DNA of 64,000 bases from assembly GCA_013375495.1 (NCBI GenBank), contig JABXKC010000005.1, positions 62,001 to 126,000 on the forward strand, in the 5' to 3' direction. A program made the position numbers and the translations under genes. The notes under the pieces are model-generated. The model was not told where the DNA came from. It ran no database searches and saw nothing but the letters and a program-made list of their open reading frames with translations. Positions 27,922-36,595 of this stretch are shown piece by piece. Source of the stretch: Promethearchaeota archaeon (GTDB taxonomy: Archaea; Asgardarchaeota; Lokiarchaeia; Sigynarchaeales; SOKP01). Numbering within the stretch: position 1 is the stretch's first letter; each line of letters opens with the position of its first letter.

Positions 27922-28623
27922 ATGCCTATGAAACTTGGGATAATGCAGCCGTATTATTGTCCATATATTGGTTATTGGCAGTTAATGAATGCAGTAGATG
28001 AATTTGTTGTATATGATAATATTAAATATACAAAAAGGGGATGGATTAACAGAAATCGTTTCTTACAAAATGGTAATGACGCTTTCTTTACTATTAACTT
28101 GAAAAAAGATTCAGATTTTCTAGACATAAAAGATAGGATAATATCTAATACATTCGATAAAAAAAAAATGCTTCATTTATTTGAAGTATCATATAGAAAA
28201 GCCCCATTCTTCAATGAGACAATATCGTTGTTTAAAAGTATTTTATTCTATGATGAGAGAAACCTTTTTAAATATATTTATCATTCAATAAAAAAAATCC
28301 GCAAATTTTTAGGTATTGAAACAAAACTGATAATATCTTCAGAAATTGATATAAACCATAATTTAAAATCCCAAGATAAAGTTTTAGCGATTTGTAATAA
28401 TCTTGGAGGAACAGAATATATAAATACAATCGGAGGGTTAGAGCTTTACTCAAAAGAAACATTTAATAAGCAAGGAATTGAATTAAAATTTATAAAATCA
28501 AAACCAATTGAATATACACAATTTAAAAATGAATTTATTCCATGGTTGTCTGTTATAGATGTAATGATGTTTAATTCAAAAGAAGATATTTATAAATTTT
28601 TAAACCAGTATGAATTAAAATAG
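27922..28623 (+). CDS. WbqC-family protein, copy 1
   Basis: The 233-residue protein begins with the WbqC signature (LGIMQPYYCPYIGYWQLMNAVDEFVVYDNIKYTKRG, quoted in part: MQPYYCPYIGYWQ) and has RNRFLQNG and the IGGLELYSKETF segment near residue 175. WbqC proteins occur in O-antigen and other surface-sugar clusters; their reaction is not well established. It lies 36 bp after the aminotransferase. A second copy is at 31701-32396. An in-frame ATG two codons downstream could also be the start. Confidence 0.85.
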   Translation: MPMKLGIMQPYYCPYIGYWQLMNAVDEFVVYDNIKYTKRGWINRNRFLQNGNDAFFTINLKKDSDFLDIKDRIISNTFDKKKMLHLFEVSYRKAPFFNETISLFKSILFYDERNLFKYIYHSIKKIRKFLGIETKLIISSEIDINHNLKSQDKVLAICNNLGGTEYINTIGGLELYSKETFNKQGIELKFIKSKPIEYTQFKNEFIPWLSVIDVMMFNSKEDIYKFLNQYELK

Positions 28624-28633
28624 CACATATAAC

Positions 28634-29077
28634 ATGAATATTGAATATAAAATCGGAGTGGGTTCTCAGAATGAAATTTACATTCACTTATTAGATTGTG
28701 ACAAATTTTTTATTCCAAAGCTAAGTGAAAAGGTTAATATTTCTGAATATTCAGAAAAAATATTTAATAAAGCAATTAATTTTGAAGCTTGGGATAATGA
28801 GAGATTAATTGGCTTAGTGTCAATGTATATTAACGAGGAAGACACTTCATTTGGATATATAACAAATGTTAGTATCATAAATGAATATAAAAATAGAGGA
28901 ATTGCATCAAATTTATTAAAAAAGTGTATTAAATATTCAAAGGACATTAATCTCAATTGGATTAGTTTAAAAGTAGATACAAAAAATGTTTCAGCGGTTA
29001 ATTTATATAATAAGTTTAATTTTATGGAAGAAAAACATAAAAATTCTTCAAGTTTTTTAAAGTTAAAATTAATTTAG
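28634..29077 (+). CDS. GNAT-family N-acetyltransferase, probably sugar-modifying
   Basis: The 147-residue protein shows the GNAT acetyl-CoA site: VSIINEYKNRGIASNLLKKC (V-x5-R/K-G-I-A pattern) near residues 80-99, followed by LKVDTKNVSAVNLYNKFNFM. Given its place 10 bp after WbqC and two genes after the aminotransferase, it is a good candidate to acetylate the 4-amino group of the dTDP sugar, as WecD does. That role is inference from context; many GNATs act on other amines. Confidence 0.8.
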   Translation: MNIEYKIGVGSQNEIYIHLLDCDKFFIPKLSEKVNISEYSEKIFNKAINFEAWDNERLIGLVSMYINEEDTSFGYITNVSIINEYKNRGIASNLLKKCIKYSKDINLNWISLKVDTKNVSAVNLYNKFNFMEEKHKNSSSFLKLKLI

Positions 29078-29088
29078 GATAATTAATA

Positions 29089-30048
29089 ATGTTTAGTTGG
29101 AGAAAATTAGGTAGAATTTTTAATCCCGCAGATGTAAAGGGTAAGTTTTGGCTGAATGAGTATTCACAAGCTCCAGCTACATTGATATTTGATAATTACG
29201 TAAGAGTTTATTTTAGTTGTCGTTCTAAACGAGATAAATTAGGACAAATGGTAAGTTACTCCGCCTATGTAGATTTAGATAGAAAAAATCTATTCAATAT
29301 TTTAAATATTGCCCAAGAACCTGTTCTTAAACTTGGCAATAGGGGTTGTTTTGATGAGTTTGGTACTTATCCAATGTCAGTTATAAAAAAAAATAATGAG
29401 GTATGGCTATATTATGCAGGTAGGACTAGATGTGAATCAGTTCCATTTAATACCGCAATTGGTGTAGGGATAAGTAGAAATGGTGGAGTAAAATTTGATA
29501 AACTGGGAGATGGACCAATTTTATCCTATTCTCCAGACGAACCATTTATTATTAGCGGACCTAAAATACGTAATTTTAATGACCATTATTACTTATTTTA
29601 TATTTGTGGTCGTAAGTGGTTATTAGTAAATGGAAATCCTGAAATGCTAGTGAAAATTCGAATGGCTAAATCAACCGACGGATTAACTTGGGTAAAAAAT
29701 AATAGAAATCTTATCTCAGACAAAATTGACAAAAATGAGTGCCAAGCAAGTCCGGATGTATTCTATAAAAACAGGAAATATCATATGTTTTTCTGTTATT
29801 GGAATCCTACTACATTTAGAGAGAGTAAATCAAGAAAAATTGGATATGCTTATTCAGATGACTTGATCAATTGGACTAGAAATGATTTTAAAGCGGGAAT
29901 TGATGTATCAGAGGAAGGCTGGGATTCTGAAATGTTAGCTTACCCCCATGTATTTGAATTAGATGGTAAAATTTATATGCTTTATCTTGGCAATGAAGTC
30001 GGACGTTATGGATTTGGATTAGCTGAACTCGTAGGTGAACTCAAATAA
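29089..30048 (+). CDS. Glycosidase-like five-bladed beta-propeller protein, copy 1
   Basis: The 319-residue protein resembles GH43/GH32/GH130-type five-bladed propellers. It has repeated strands with Y-x-G/A-Y-S-D-D-L-I-N-W and D-G-L-T-W turns, the NECQASPDVFYKNRKYHMFFCYW block and YMLYLGNEVGRYGFGLAEL at the end. Such genes are common in surface-sugar clusters, where they may trim or transfer sugars. The stop overlaps the next gene's ATG by one base, and that gene is a paralogue. A decayed third copy is at 34735-34995. No signal peptide is visible. Confidence 0.82.
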   Translation: MFSWRKLGRIFNPADVKGKFWLNEYSQAPATLIFDNYVRVYFSCRSKRDKLGQMVSYSAYVDLDRKNLFNILNIAQEPVLKLGNRGCFDEFGTYPMSVIKKNNEVWLYYAGRTRCESVPFNTAIGVGISRNGGVKFDKLGDGPILSYSPDEPFIISGPKIRNFNDHYYLFYICGRKWLLVNGNPEMLVKIRMAKSTDGLTWVKNNRNLISDKIDKNECQASPDVFYKNRKYHMFFCYWNPTTFRESKSRKIGYAYSDDLINWTRNDFKAGIDVSEEGWDSEMLAYPHVFELDGKIYMLYLGNEVGRYGFGLAELVGELK

Positions 30049-31016
30049 TGAACTGGAAAAAATTAGGGAAAATATTTGATCCTTTAGACTATGAGCTATC
30101 AAGCAAATACTTTGGATTTGCTCAATCACCTCAAGCAATAGTCTTTGATGATTTTATAAGAATTTATTTCTCAATAAGGAAATTGGATTTCAAAAACAAA
30201 TTTATTAGTCATATAGAATTTGTGGATATGAGTTTGGACCTCAAAACTGTTTTAAACACATCAAAAAGAGAAGTAATTTCTGTTGGTGAATTGGGATGTT
30301 TTGATGAACATGGTATCTTTCCATTTAGTCCAGTTAGAATAAATGATATGATTTACGCGTACACAAGCGGTTGGTCAAGGAGAAAATCAGTTTCAGTTGA
30401 CAATAGTATTGGTCTTGCAATAAGTAAAGATAATGGTTTAACTTTTAAAAGATATGGTAATGGACCAGTGTTAACTTCATCACTATACGAACCTTTCTTA
30501 ATTGTCGATGGATTTGTACGAAAATTTAACAAAAATTTTTATATGTTTTACATTTTCGGACAGCAATGGTATAAAGAAAATGAAATAGAAGAACCCGAAA
30601 GAGTTTATAAAATTGGATATGCAATTTCAAATGATGGTATAAATTGGAAAAAGATGAATAGATGCATTATCGAAAATAAAATCGATGAAAATGAATGCCA
30701 AGCATTACCAACCGTTATAAAAATTGGCGAGCGTTATCATATGTATTTCTGTTTTCGTCACATGATTGGTTTTAGAAAAGAAAGAGAAAAAGCATATCGT
30801 TTAGGATATGCTTATTCAGATGATTTAATTAATTGGATAAGAGATGATGATAACGTTGGAATTACAACAACACAGGGTGATTGGGATTCTTCTATGATGT
30901 GTTATCCAAATCTCGTTGAAGTTAATGGTAAAATTTATTTATTATATAATGGTAATGAGTTTGGTAAATTCGGTTTTGGAGTTGCAAAATTAATGGGAGT
31001 AGATAATGAAAGATAA
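30048..31016 (+). CDS. Glycosidase-like five-bladed beta-propeller protein, copy 2
   Basis: The 322-residue paralogue of the preceding gene keeps the same blocks: WKKLGKIFDPLDY at the start, KIDENECQALPTVIK near residue 215, GYAYSDDLINWIRDD and YLLYNGNEFGKFGFGVAKL at the end. Overlap of one base upstream and 11 bases with the methyltransferase downstream shows a tight operon. Tandem duplication followed by divergence is likely. The substrate is unknown. Confidence 0.82.
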   Translation: MNWKKLGKIFDPLDYELSSKYFGFAQSPQAIVFDDFIRIYFSIRKLDFKNKFISHIEFVDMSLDLKTVLNTSKREVISVGELGCFDEHGIFPFSPVRINDMIYAYTSGWSRRKSVSVDNSIGLAISKDNGLTFKRYGNGPVLTSSLYEPFLIVDGFVRKFNKNFYMFYIFGQQWYKENEIEEPERVYKIGYAISNDGINWKKMNRCIIENKIDENECQALPTVIKIGERYHMYFCFRHMIGFRKEREKAYRLGYAYSDDLINWIRDDDNVGITTTQGDWDSSMMCYPNLVEVNGKIYLLYNGNEFGKFGFGVAKLMGVDNER

Positions 31017-31680
31017 AAGAAATTATAATAAAGAAATTGAAGATAATTTAGGAAGAAAATATGCCTACAGTTTTGATTTTGATGTGATGCATCCTTTTAT
31101 GCTTAAGTCATTTATACCTTTTTTCAAAAAAGGTAATCTTTTGGAATTAGGAAGCTTTAAAGGTAATTTCACTGAAAGATTTCTTCCTTATTTTGAAGAC
31201 ATCACATGTGTTGAAGCTTCAGATGAAGCTATAACAATTGCTAAAAAAAAAATTGGAGAGAAAGTTCAATTTAAAAATTCGCCTATTGAAACTGTTGTTC
31301 TCCCAACTAAATATGACAATATCGTATTAACACATGTGTTGGAACATCTTGATAATCCAGTTGTGGTATTAAAAAGAATTAATGAGGAATGGCTAACTGA
31401 TCATGATAAACTTTTTCTTGCTTGTCCCAATGCAAATGCTCCTTCAAGACAGATTGTCGTTCATATGGGATTAATAAGTCATAACTCTGCGGTTACTTCA
31501 GCAGAAAAAAAACATGGACATAGAATAACTTACTCCTTAGATACACTAGAACGAGATGTAAAAGAGGCCGATCTTAATGTTATTCATCGGTCAGGTATAT
31601 TTTTTAAAGCCTTGGCAAATTTTCAATGGGATAAATTTCTTAAAACTGATATTATATCACCCGAATATCTGGAAGGATGA
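31006..31680 (+). CDS. Class I SAM-dependent methyltransferase
   Basis: The 224-residue protein has the SAM-binding motif LLELGSFKGNFTERF near residue 45. This is followed by the acidic CVEASDEAI strand end and a motif-IV-like VLTHVLEHLDNPVVVL near residue 105, typical of small-molecule or sugar methyltransferases. It overlaps the upstream propeller gene by 11 bp and reaches the region of the second WbqC gene. It probably methylates a sugar or lipid-linked intermediate of the cluster. Confidence 0.85.
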   Translation: MKDKRNYNKEIEDNLGRKYAYSFDFDVMHPFMLKSFIPFFKKGNLLELGSFKGNFTERFLPYFEDITCVEASDEAITIAKKKIGEKVQFKNSPIETVVLPTKYDNIVLTHVLEHLDNPVVVLKRINEEWLTDHDKLFLACPNANAPSRQIVVHMGLISHNSAVTSAEKKHGHRITYSLDTLERDVKEADLNVIHRSGIFFKALANFQWDKFLKTDIISPEYLEG

Positions 31681-31700
31681 TATCAATTGGGACAAGAATT

Positions 31701-32396
31701 ATGAAAATAGGGATAATGCAACCATATTTTTTACCTTATATTGGATATTTTTCTTTAATAAATCTCGTAGACAAATTCATTTATTATGATGATGTCCAAT
31801 ATATAAAAAGGGGTTGGGTTAACAGAAATAGAGTAAAAATGAAAAATGAATGGTTATATATCATATTACCAATAAAAAAAGCATCCTTAAATTTAAATAT
31901 TAATAAAGTGTTTGTTGTTAATAATAAAAGAGAAATAGATAAAATAAAAAACACCATTAAACATTGCTACATTAATGCCCCGAATTATGAAAAAATAAAG
32001 AATATTGTTTTTGAAAACATAAAACCAGGTCTTAATATATCAAAATTGAATATAAATTTAATAAATATAATATGTAATTATTTGAATATTGACACTAAGA
32101 TGTATATTTCATCAGAAATAGAAAAAAATAGTAATCTTAAGGGAGAGAATCAGATTTTGGAGATATGTAAAAGTTTAGATGGGGATCATTATATCAATCC
32201 TATTGGAGGGAAAGAATTGTACTCAAAAAAAAAATTTAATAAATTAGGTATCAAACTTAATTTTATTGAAATTGATAAAATTGAATACTATCAAGGAAAA
32301 TATAATTTTATCGAAAATCTATCCTTTCTTGATGTTTTAATGTGGTGTTCGAAAGAAAAAATACATCAATTATTAAAAATGTATAAATTAGTTTAA
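31701..32396 (+). CDS. WbqC-family protein, copy 2
   Basis: The 231-residue protein starts KIGIMQPYFLPYIGYFSL, has VDKFIYYDDVQYIKRGWVNRN and IGGKELYSKKKF like copy 1, and is clearly its paralogue. I set the start at ATG 31701, which lines up with the family N-terminus; a frame from ATG 31677, overlapping the methyltransferase stop, adds eight residues. Base composition is extremely AT-rich (8 G or C in 32041-32100), unlike the amidotransferase gene two places downstream. Confidence 0.83.
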   Translation: MKIGIMQPYFLPYIGYFSLINLVDKFIYYDDVQYIKRGWVNRNRVKMKNEWLYIILPIKKASLNLNINKVFVVNNKREIDKIKNTIKHCYINAPNYEKIKNIVFENIKPGLNISKLNINLINIICNYLNIDTKMYISSEIEKNSNLKGENQILEICKSLDGDHYINPIGGKELYSKKKFNKLGIKLNFIEIDKIEYYQGKYNFIENLSFLDVLMWCSKEKIHQLLKMYKLV

Positions 32397-32432
32397 ATAT
32401 AAATTCAAATAAAAAATAAAAGGTAATCTGAT

Positions 32433-33110
32433 ATCAAAATATCCGAAAGACTGATTTTATTTGGGATTGGACAAAATGCTGAAGTAGCATACTATTATTT
32501 TAAGCACGATTCTCCCTATGAAATTGTAGCATTTACATTAGATAGAGAATGGATGAAAAGAGATAGATTCCATAATTTGCCAGTTATAGCATTTGACGAA
32601 ATAGAAAATGTATATCCTCCAGAAAAGTACAAAATGTTTGTTTCTATAAGTTTCACGAATCTAAATAAATTAAGAAAAAAAAAATATCAAGAAGCTAAGG
32701 AAAAGGGTTATGAACTTATTAGTTATGTATGTTCTAGAGCAACAACTTGGCCAAATCTTGATATCGGAGATAATTGTTTTATTTTTGAGGATAATGTCAT
32801 TCAACCTTACGTAAAAATAGGTAATAATGTAATTCTATGGAGTGGTAACCATATTGGACATCACACTACTATAAGTGATCATTGTTTTATTGCATCACAT
32901 GTAGTTATTTCAGGAAGCGTCACCGTTGGGGAAAGATGTTTTTTTGGGGTTAATTCAACAATTAGAGATAATATCAAAATCGCTAAAAACTGTGTTATTG
33001 GAGCGGGTGCTATAATAACTAAAGATACTGTAGAAAATGGAATCTACTATGGACCACGAGCTAATGTTTTAAAACAAACAGGAGATAGTAAAAATCTAAA
33101 TAAAATATAA
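32433..33110 (+). CDS. NeuD/PglD-like sugar acyltransferase (left-handed beta-helix), non-AUG start
   Basis: The full protein has an N-terminal nucleotide-binding part (RLILFGIGQNAEVAYYYF) and a hexapeptide-repeat beta-helix (PYVKIGNNVILWSGNHIGHH and onward to VIGAGAIITKDTV), as in NeuD/PglD-type acetyltransferases. The first ATG in frame (32553) would cut away the N-terminal domain. An in-frame TAA sits at 32424-32426 and an AAAGGT ribosome site at about 32419-32424, so the start is probably the ATC at 32433 or the ATA at 32439. A start-codon mutation is the alternative. It likely acetylates an amino sugar. Confidence 0.75.
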   Translation: MKISERLILFGIGQNAEVAYYYFKHDSPYEIVAFTLDREWMKRDRFHNLPVIAFDEIENVYPPEKYKMFVSISFTNLNKLRKKKYQEAKEKGYELISYVCSRATTWPNLDIGDNCFIFEDNVIQPYVKIGNNVILWSGNHIGHHTTISDHCFIASHVVISGSVTVGERCFFGVNSTIRDNIKIAKNCVIGAGAIITKDTVENGIYYGPRANVLKQTGDSKNLNKI

Positions 33111-33181
33111 AAAATGATTATGAAGTGGATAAAGCAATTGGAGATTGAATAGGTGTTCTGCACACAATGAAAGGAGATTCC

Positions 33182-34498
33182 ATGTCCACAAAACCAACGA
33201 TTGATTGTAAGAAATGTTTGATGTCATTCCATGAAGAGTTTATCAACACTCGTGGGGAGTGCGTCGTATGCAATGAATACAGGAAAAAGTGGCTCAATAG
33301 GGATTACGAAGAAAAAGAGAAGGAGCTGATCAGGATCTGCGAGCATTACAAGAAGCGAAATAAGAACAGCAAGTATGATGCAATAGTTGCGTTCAGTGGG
33401 GGCAAAGACAGCACCTATACTCTTTATCTTGCGGTGGAAAAGTACGGTCTGAGGCCGCTTGCAGTTACAGCGGATAACGGATTTCTCACATCCGCTGCAC
33501 ACAAGAACATGAAAACAGTTGTTGATCGGCTGGGTGTTGATCACATTGTAGTGACTCGGGACAAAGAAGAGTTGCGGGCTATCTACCAAGCCTTCTTTCA
33601 GAAAACAAAGGCTTTCTGTGAGGTATGCTACGCAACTGTCCTCAATTCGCTTTATCAAACAGCAGCAGACCAAGATGTCCCTCTCATTATCACCGGTTTT
33701 GCCTATAAATTGGAATCCTCCCACTTTCGTGCACCAAACAGGTATTGTGTCGAAGATGCATTTGTCAACATCGTAAAGGACAGCATTCCAACGGAAGTCT
33801 ATGGGAAATACCTTAGCCGGGACATACGCAAGGAGAAGGATATGCACCTTCTCCATATCTTTGACTATATAAACTATAATCAAAGAGAGATCTATAACAT
33901 ATTGAGAAATGAGTTAGGTTGGGATGACCTGAAGCGCGAGGACAAACACGCAGACTGTAGATTCCATCAAATGTTGGGGTACCTCAAATTCATTAGCGGT
34001 GATATGTCGTCCCTGGTTTTTATGAACCCAGCATCACTGTTGAGGGACGGGCAGATAAGTGTTGAGGAATTCAGAGAACAGTTGGCGAAAGAGAAGACGC
34101 ATTTTCAAAAAATCGACAAAAAACAGATTGATGAGTTTGTAGATTTCTTTGGTATAGAGGAAACCTTTCTAACCGAGCACCTGGACAGTCCAAAGCTTAC
34201 AGATCCTCTTGTTGGAGAAACGGATTTTGATCTCCTACGGGAGTATCGAGAGCGTCCAGGCATTAACGAGCGGGAATTGATTGACAAATTACTCAACATT
34301 ATTCGCCCAGAGTTAAAGCGAGACGGTGGAGATATTAGAATTCTGGAGTTTAAAGATAAGACGTTGAGAATAGAGATGCTCGGCAGCTGTAGAGCCTGTT
34401 GGATGACTGACCTAGTCATGATGAAATACCTTGAGCATCTAGTAAGAACATATATCAGTGAAGACATAATAATCGAGAATGTGCAGCAGCTTGTTTGA
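33182..34498 (+). CDS. N-acetyl-sugar amidotransferase (WbpG-like PP-loop) fused to a NifU-like domain
   Basis: Residues 1-30 have two cysteine pairs (CKKCLM and CVVC). The PP-loop SGGKDSTYTLYLA lies near residue 75, and the WbpG/PseA-type amidotransferase region runs to about 350. The last 75 residues form a NifU C-terminal (Nfu) scaffold with RDGGDIRILEF and the GSCRACW C..C cluster site. I have not seen this fusion as a standard family architecture. I chose ATG 33182 because AAGGAGA is well placed before it. Composition is foreign: 31 of 60 bases in 33421-33480 are G or C, against 8 of 60 in 32041-32100. Recent transfer, perhaps from a bacterium, is likely. No HisH/HisF-like partner is seen. 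Confidence 0.85.
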   Translation: MSTKPTIDCKKCLMSFHEEFINTRGECVVCNEYRKKWLNRDYEEKEKELIRICEHYKKRNKNSKYDAIVAFSGGKDSTYTLYLAVEKYGLRPLAVTADNGFLTSAAHKNMKTVVDRLGVDHIVVTRDKEELRAIYQAFFQKTKAFCEVCYATVLNSLYQTAADQDVPLIITGFAYKLESSHFRAPNRYCVEDAFVNIVKDSIPTEVYGKYLSRDIRKEKDMHLLHIFDYINYNQREIYNILRNELGWDDLKREDKHADCRFHQMLGYLKFISGDMSSLVFMNPASLLRDGQISVEEFREQLAKEKTHFQKIDKKQIDEFVDFFGIEETFLTEHLDSPKLTDPLVGETDFDLLREYRERPGINERELIDKLLNIIRPELKRDGGDIRILEFKDKTLRIEMLGSCRACWMTDLVMMKYLEHLVRTYISEDIIIENVQQLV

Positions 34499-34510
34499 GT
34501 CCACTCCAAA

Positions 34511-34734
34511 ATGGACAATGCGATATCTGGGCGGTGTGTAGCTAAGCGGAATAGACACAGTGATATAGAGCGGATTCTTCAGCTTATTGAAAGAGAGCTG
34601 GGATGGTATACGGCTATTTGCCGTACTTTTATCAATCAAGTAAACGCTTTTATAGATGTATTGATATTCACTGAAGAGGAAGTGCTGACGCCATTGGAAG
34701 ACCATGCGTTTTCAAAGACCAAAATATATATAAA
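34511..34734 (+). other. Short unrecognised frame in the GC-richer segment
   Basis: From ATG 34511 a frame of about 65 codons shares the richer G and C content of the amidotransferase gene, then runs into the decayed propeller fragment. The visible part is helical (DIERILQLIERELGWY, then TFINQVNAFIDVLIF). I do not recognise it; it may be the start of a gene cut at the right edge of the transferred segment. Confidence 0.3.
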
Positions 34735-34995
34735 ATGTTATATTCTTATAGAAGTTCTATTAATTACAGAGAAGATCCATCAAAAAGTTATAGATTAGGA
34801 TACGCTGAATCTGAAGATGGTATATAATGGATTAAAAAAAATCAAGAAATTGGGATAGAATGTTCTCATTCAGGGTGGGATTCTAAAATGATGGAATATT
34901 GTTCTGTCTATGATTATAACAATAAAAAATACTTATTGTATAATGGAAATGGTTTTGATGAATCTGGTTTTGGATACGCGATATTAGAGGATTGA
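34735..34995 (+). pseudogene. Decayed third copy of the glycosidase-like propeller (C-terminal end)
   Basis: The stretch reads YRLGYAESEDGI, then a TAA stop, then WIKKNQEIGI and the block SGWDSKMMEYC ending YLLYNGNGFDESGFGYAILED. This lines up with the ends of the genes at 29089 and 30048 (GYAYSDDLINW ... YLLYNGNEFGKFGFG). The internal stop and the missing front show it is dead. Its broken left edge coincides with the end of the GC-rich segment. Confidence 0.75.
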
Positions 34996-35206
34996 TCGTT
35001 TTCACGAAAAAGCTCTAAATAGTTTCCAAAATGGTACTGTAAAAATTATATATTGTTGAATTTATAAAGGAGTTTTATTTTAAATAATATTAAATCCACA
35101 TAGATTTTTATAAAACTTATATTTAAAACTGAAAACTGCTCAAGAAGTAAGTGTATGTAATTATTTCCGACGATCCAACCATATTTAGGTTCTCTAAATT
35201 ATTTCA

Positions 35207-36382
35207 TTATTTATGCAAAAATTCAAATAAACTTCTAATTGAAGATATCGTTGATTTTACAGAGGTATCATTCAATACTATTGTTTTATTATGTTCGGAC
35301 ATGGTTGGGATTAATTTTATTTCGTTTAAGATTAACATTTCTAATTCTTGAGTTGAGAAAACATGTACACCTCTTTGTATGAGATAAAAATATCCTGGTG
35401 TCTTTTTCATGCATATTGGTTTTCCCATATATATTAAAAGAATTATAGTTCCCATTCCTTGTTGCCGATTGTGATACATAATCGCGAGATCAATCTGTTT
35501 TAAGATGCCAAAATACTGATCTGGGTTATAAAAATCGAGAAGGGGAACAAATCGATTTCCAAAAAGCTTCTCACCTTTTTCTACTATTTTTTTAATGTAA
35601 TTCTTTGGTCCATAGGAAAGGGGGCAAATTATTTTAAAATTCTGTTTTTTTAATTTAAACAAGCGGATCATTATGTCGAGATGATTATTTGTTGGAAATC
35701 CGGAATTACCTAGTAAAAATAATTTTTCTCCTTTTTTTTTAAAAATTAATTTCTTATTAAGAGAGATTTTTTTTCCATCTATCTTTTCAAAATCCACTGG
35801 ATTTGGATATATAAATTTGGAATACCCTTCTGCTTTAGTTTTAAAGTATTTCTTTAATAATCTAACATCCCCTTTAAATGGAGAAATAATATAATCAATT
35901 CTTTTTATGATTTTTTTTCTTAACTCATAGGAAAGATAATAAGAGAATCTTTTTAATATCGATTTCTTTCTGCTCTCCAATTTAATCAATAATTCTAATG
36001 TATGATTATCATATAACTTTAAAGGAAGATATGTATATAAATCAGCACCCCAAATTACCCAAATTATTTTTGCTTTTCCTCTAAAACCAAACAAAATTCC
36101 AGAGACTTCTTCTTTTAAATAATGAATAAAAATATTTTCTGCTTGTTTCATTAATTTCCTTATTGTTGCATATCTAATCGTAAAAAATTTAGTCAGAAAA
36201 TAGCCCTTAAAATTAAAAATTTTAACATTACGAAATTTTTCGGGATCTATATGTATCTTTTTGTTCTTTTTCTTGATTATTATGAAAAGATGTTCTTCAA
36301 TATTAAAGTGAGAATGAATTAATTCAATAAATTTTTTTGAATAAAAATAAGACGAGTCCGTTATAAAATGCAGGTATTTCAT
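35207..36382 (-). CDS. GT56-family glycosyltransferase (WecF-like 4-acetamido-4,6-dideoxyhexose transferase)
   Basis: The 391-residue protein matches family GT56, whose known member WecF adds Fuc4NAc from dTDP-Fuc4NAc in enterobacterial common antigen. Diagnostic blocks are the MKYLHFITDS start, WVIWGADLYTYLP near residue 120, LLGNSGFPTNNHLDI near 240, CPLSYGPKNYI near 265 and AIMYHNRQQGMGTII near 310. With RmlA, RmlB, an aminotransferase and a GNAT in the same island, a dTDP-4-acetamido-sugar donor is likely. A broken copy lies at 48773-49252. Confidence 0.83.
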   Translation of the reverse strand: MKYLHFITDSSYFYSKKFIELIHSHFNIEEHLFIIIKKKNKKIHIDPEKFRNVKIFNFKGYFLTKFFTIRYATIRKLMKQAENIFIHYLKEEVSGILFGFRGKAKIIWVIWGADLYTYLPLKLYDNHTLELLIKLESRKKSILKRFSYYLSYELRKKIIKRIDYIISPFKGDVRLLKKYFKTKAEGYSKFIYPNPVDFEKIDGKKISLNKKLIFKKKGEKLFLLGNSGFPTNNHLDIMIRLFKLKKQNFKIICPLSYGPKNYIKKIVEKGEKLFGNRFVPLLDFYNPDQYFGILKQIDLAIMYHNRQQGMGTIILLIYMGKPICMKKTPGYFYLIQRGVHVFSTQELEMLILNEIKLIPTMSEHNKTIVLNDTSVKSTISSIRSLFEFLHK

Positions 36383-36595
36383 ATTCTTGAATTAATTTCT
36401 CTGAAAATATTGATAAAATTAAGTGGTTTCCTACTTAAAAATTGTGATATTATTAATAAATTATTTCTTATATTACTTAACCTTTTTTTAAATCTTTCTG
36501 AATAACCAAAGTGAAAAAGTACAAATTATTAAGTCGTCTACAACTATTTTAAACAAAAATATTTCTTTAGAATATCTTTCAAAGAGTATGATTTT

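Noticed and set aside
33224..33883. 219-codon minus-strand frame opposite the amidotransferase gene
   Set aside because: It is antisense to a gene with clear motifs; the higher G and C content there makes long chance frames common.
35151..35351. 66-codon plus-strand frame at the end of the GT56 gene
   Set aside because: Most of it is antisense to the conserved GT56 C-terminus.
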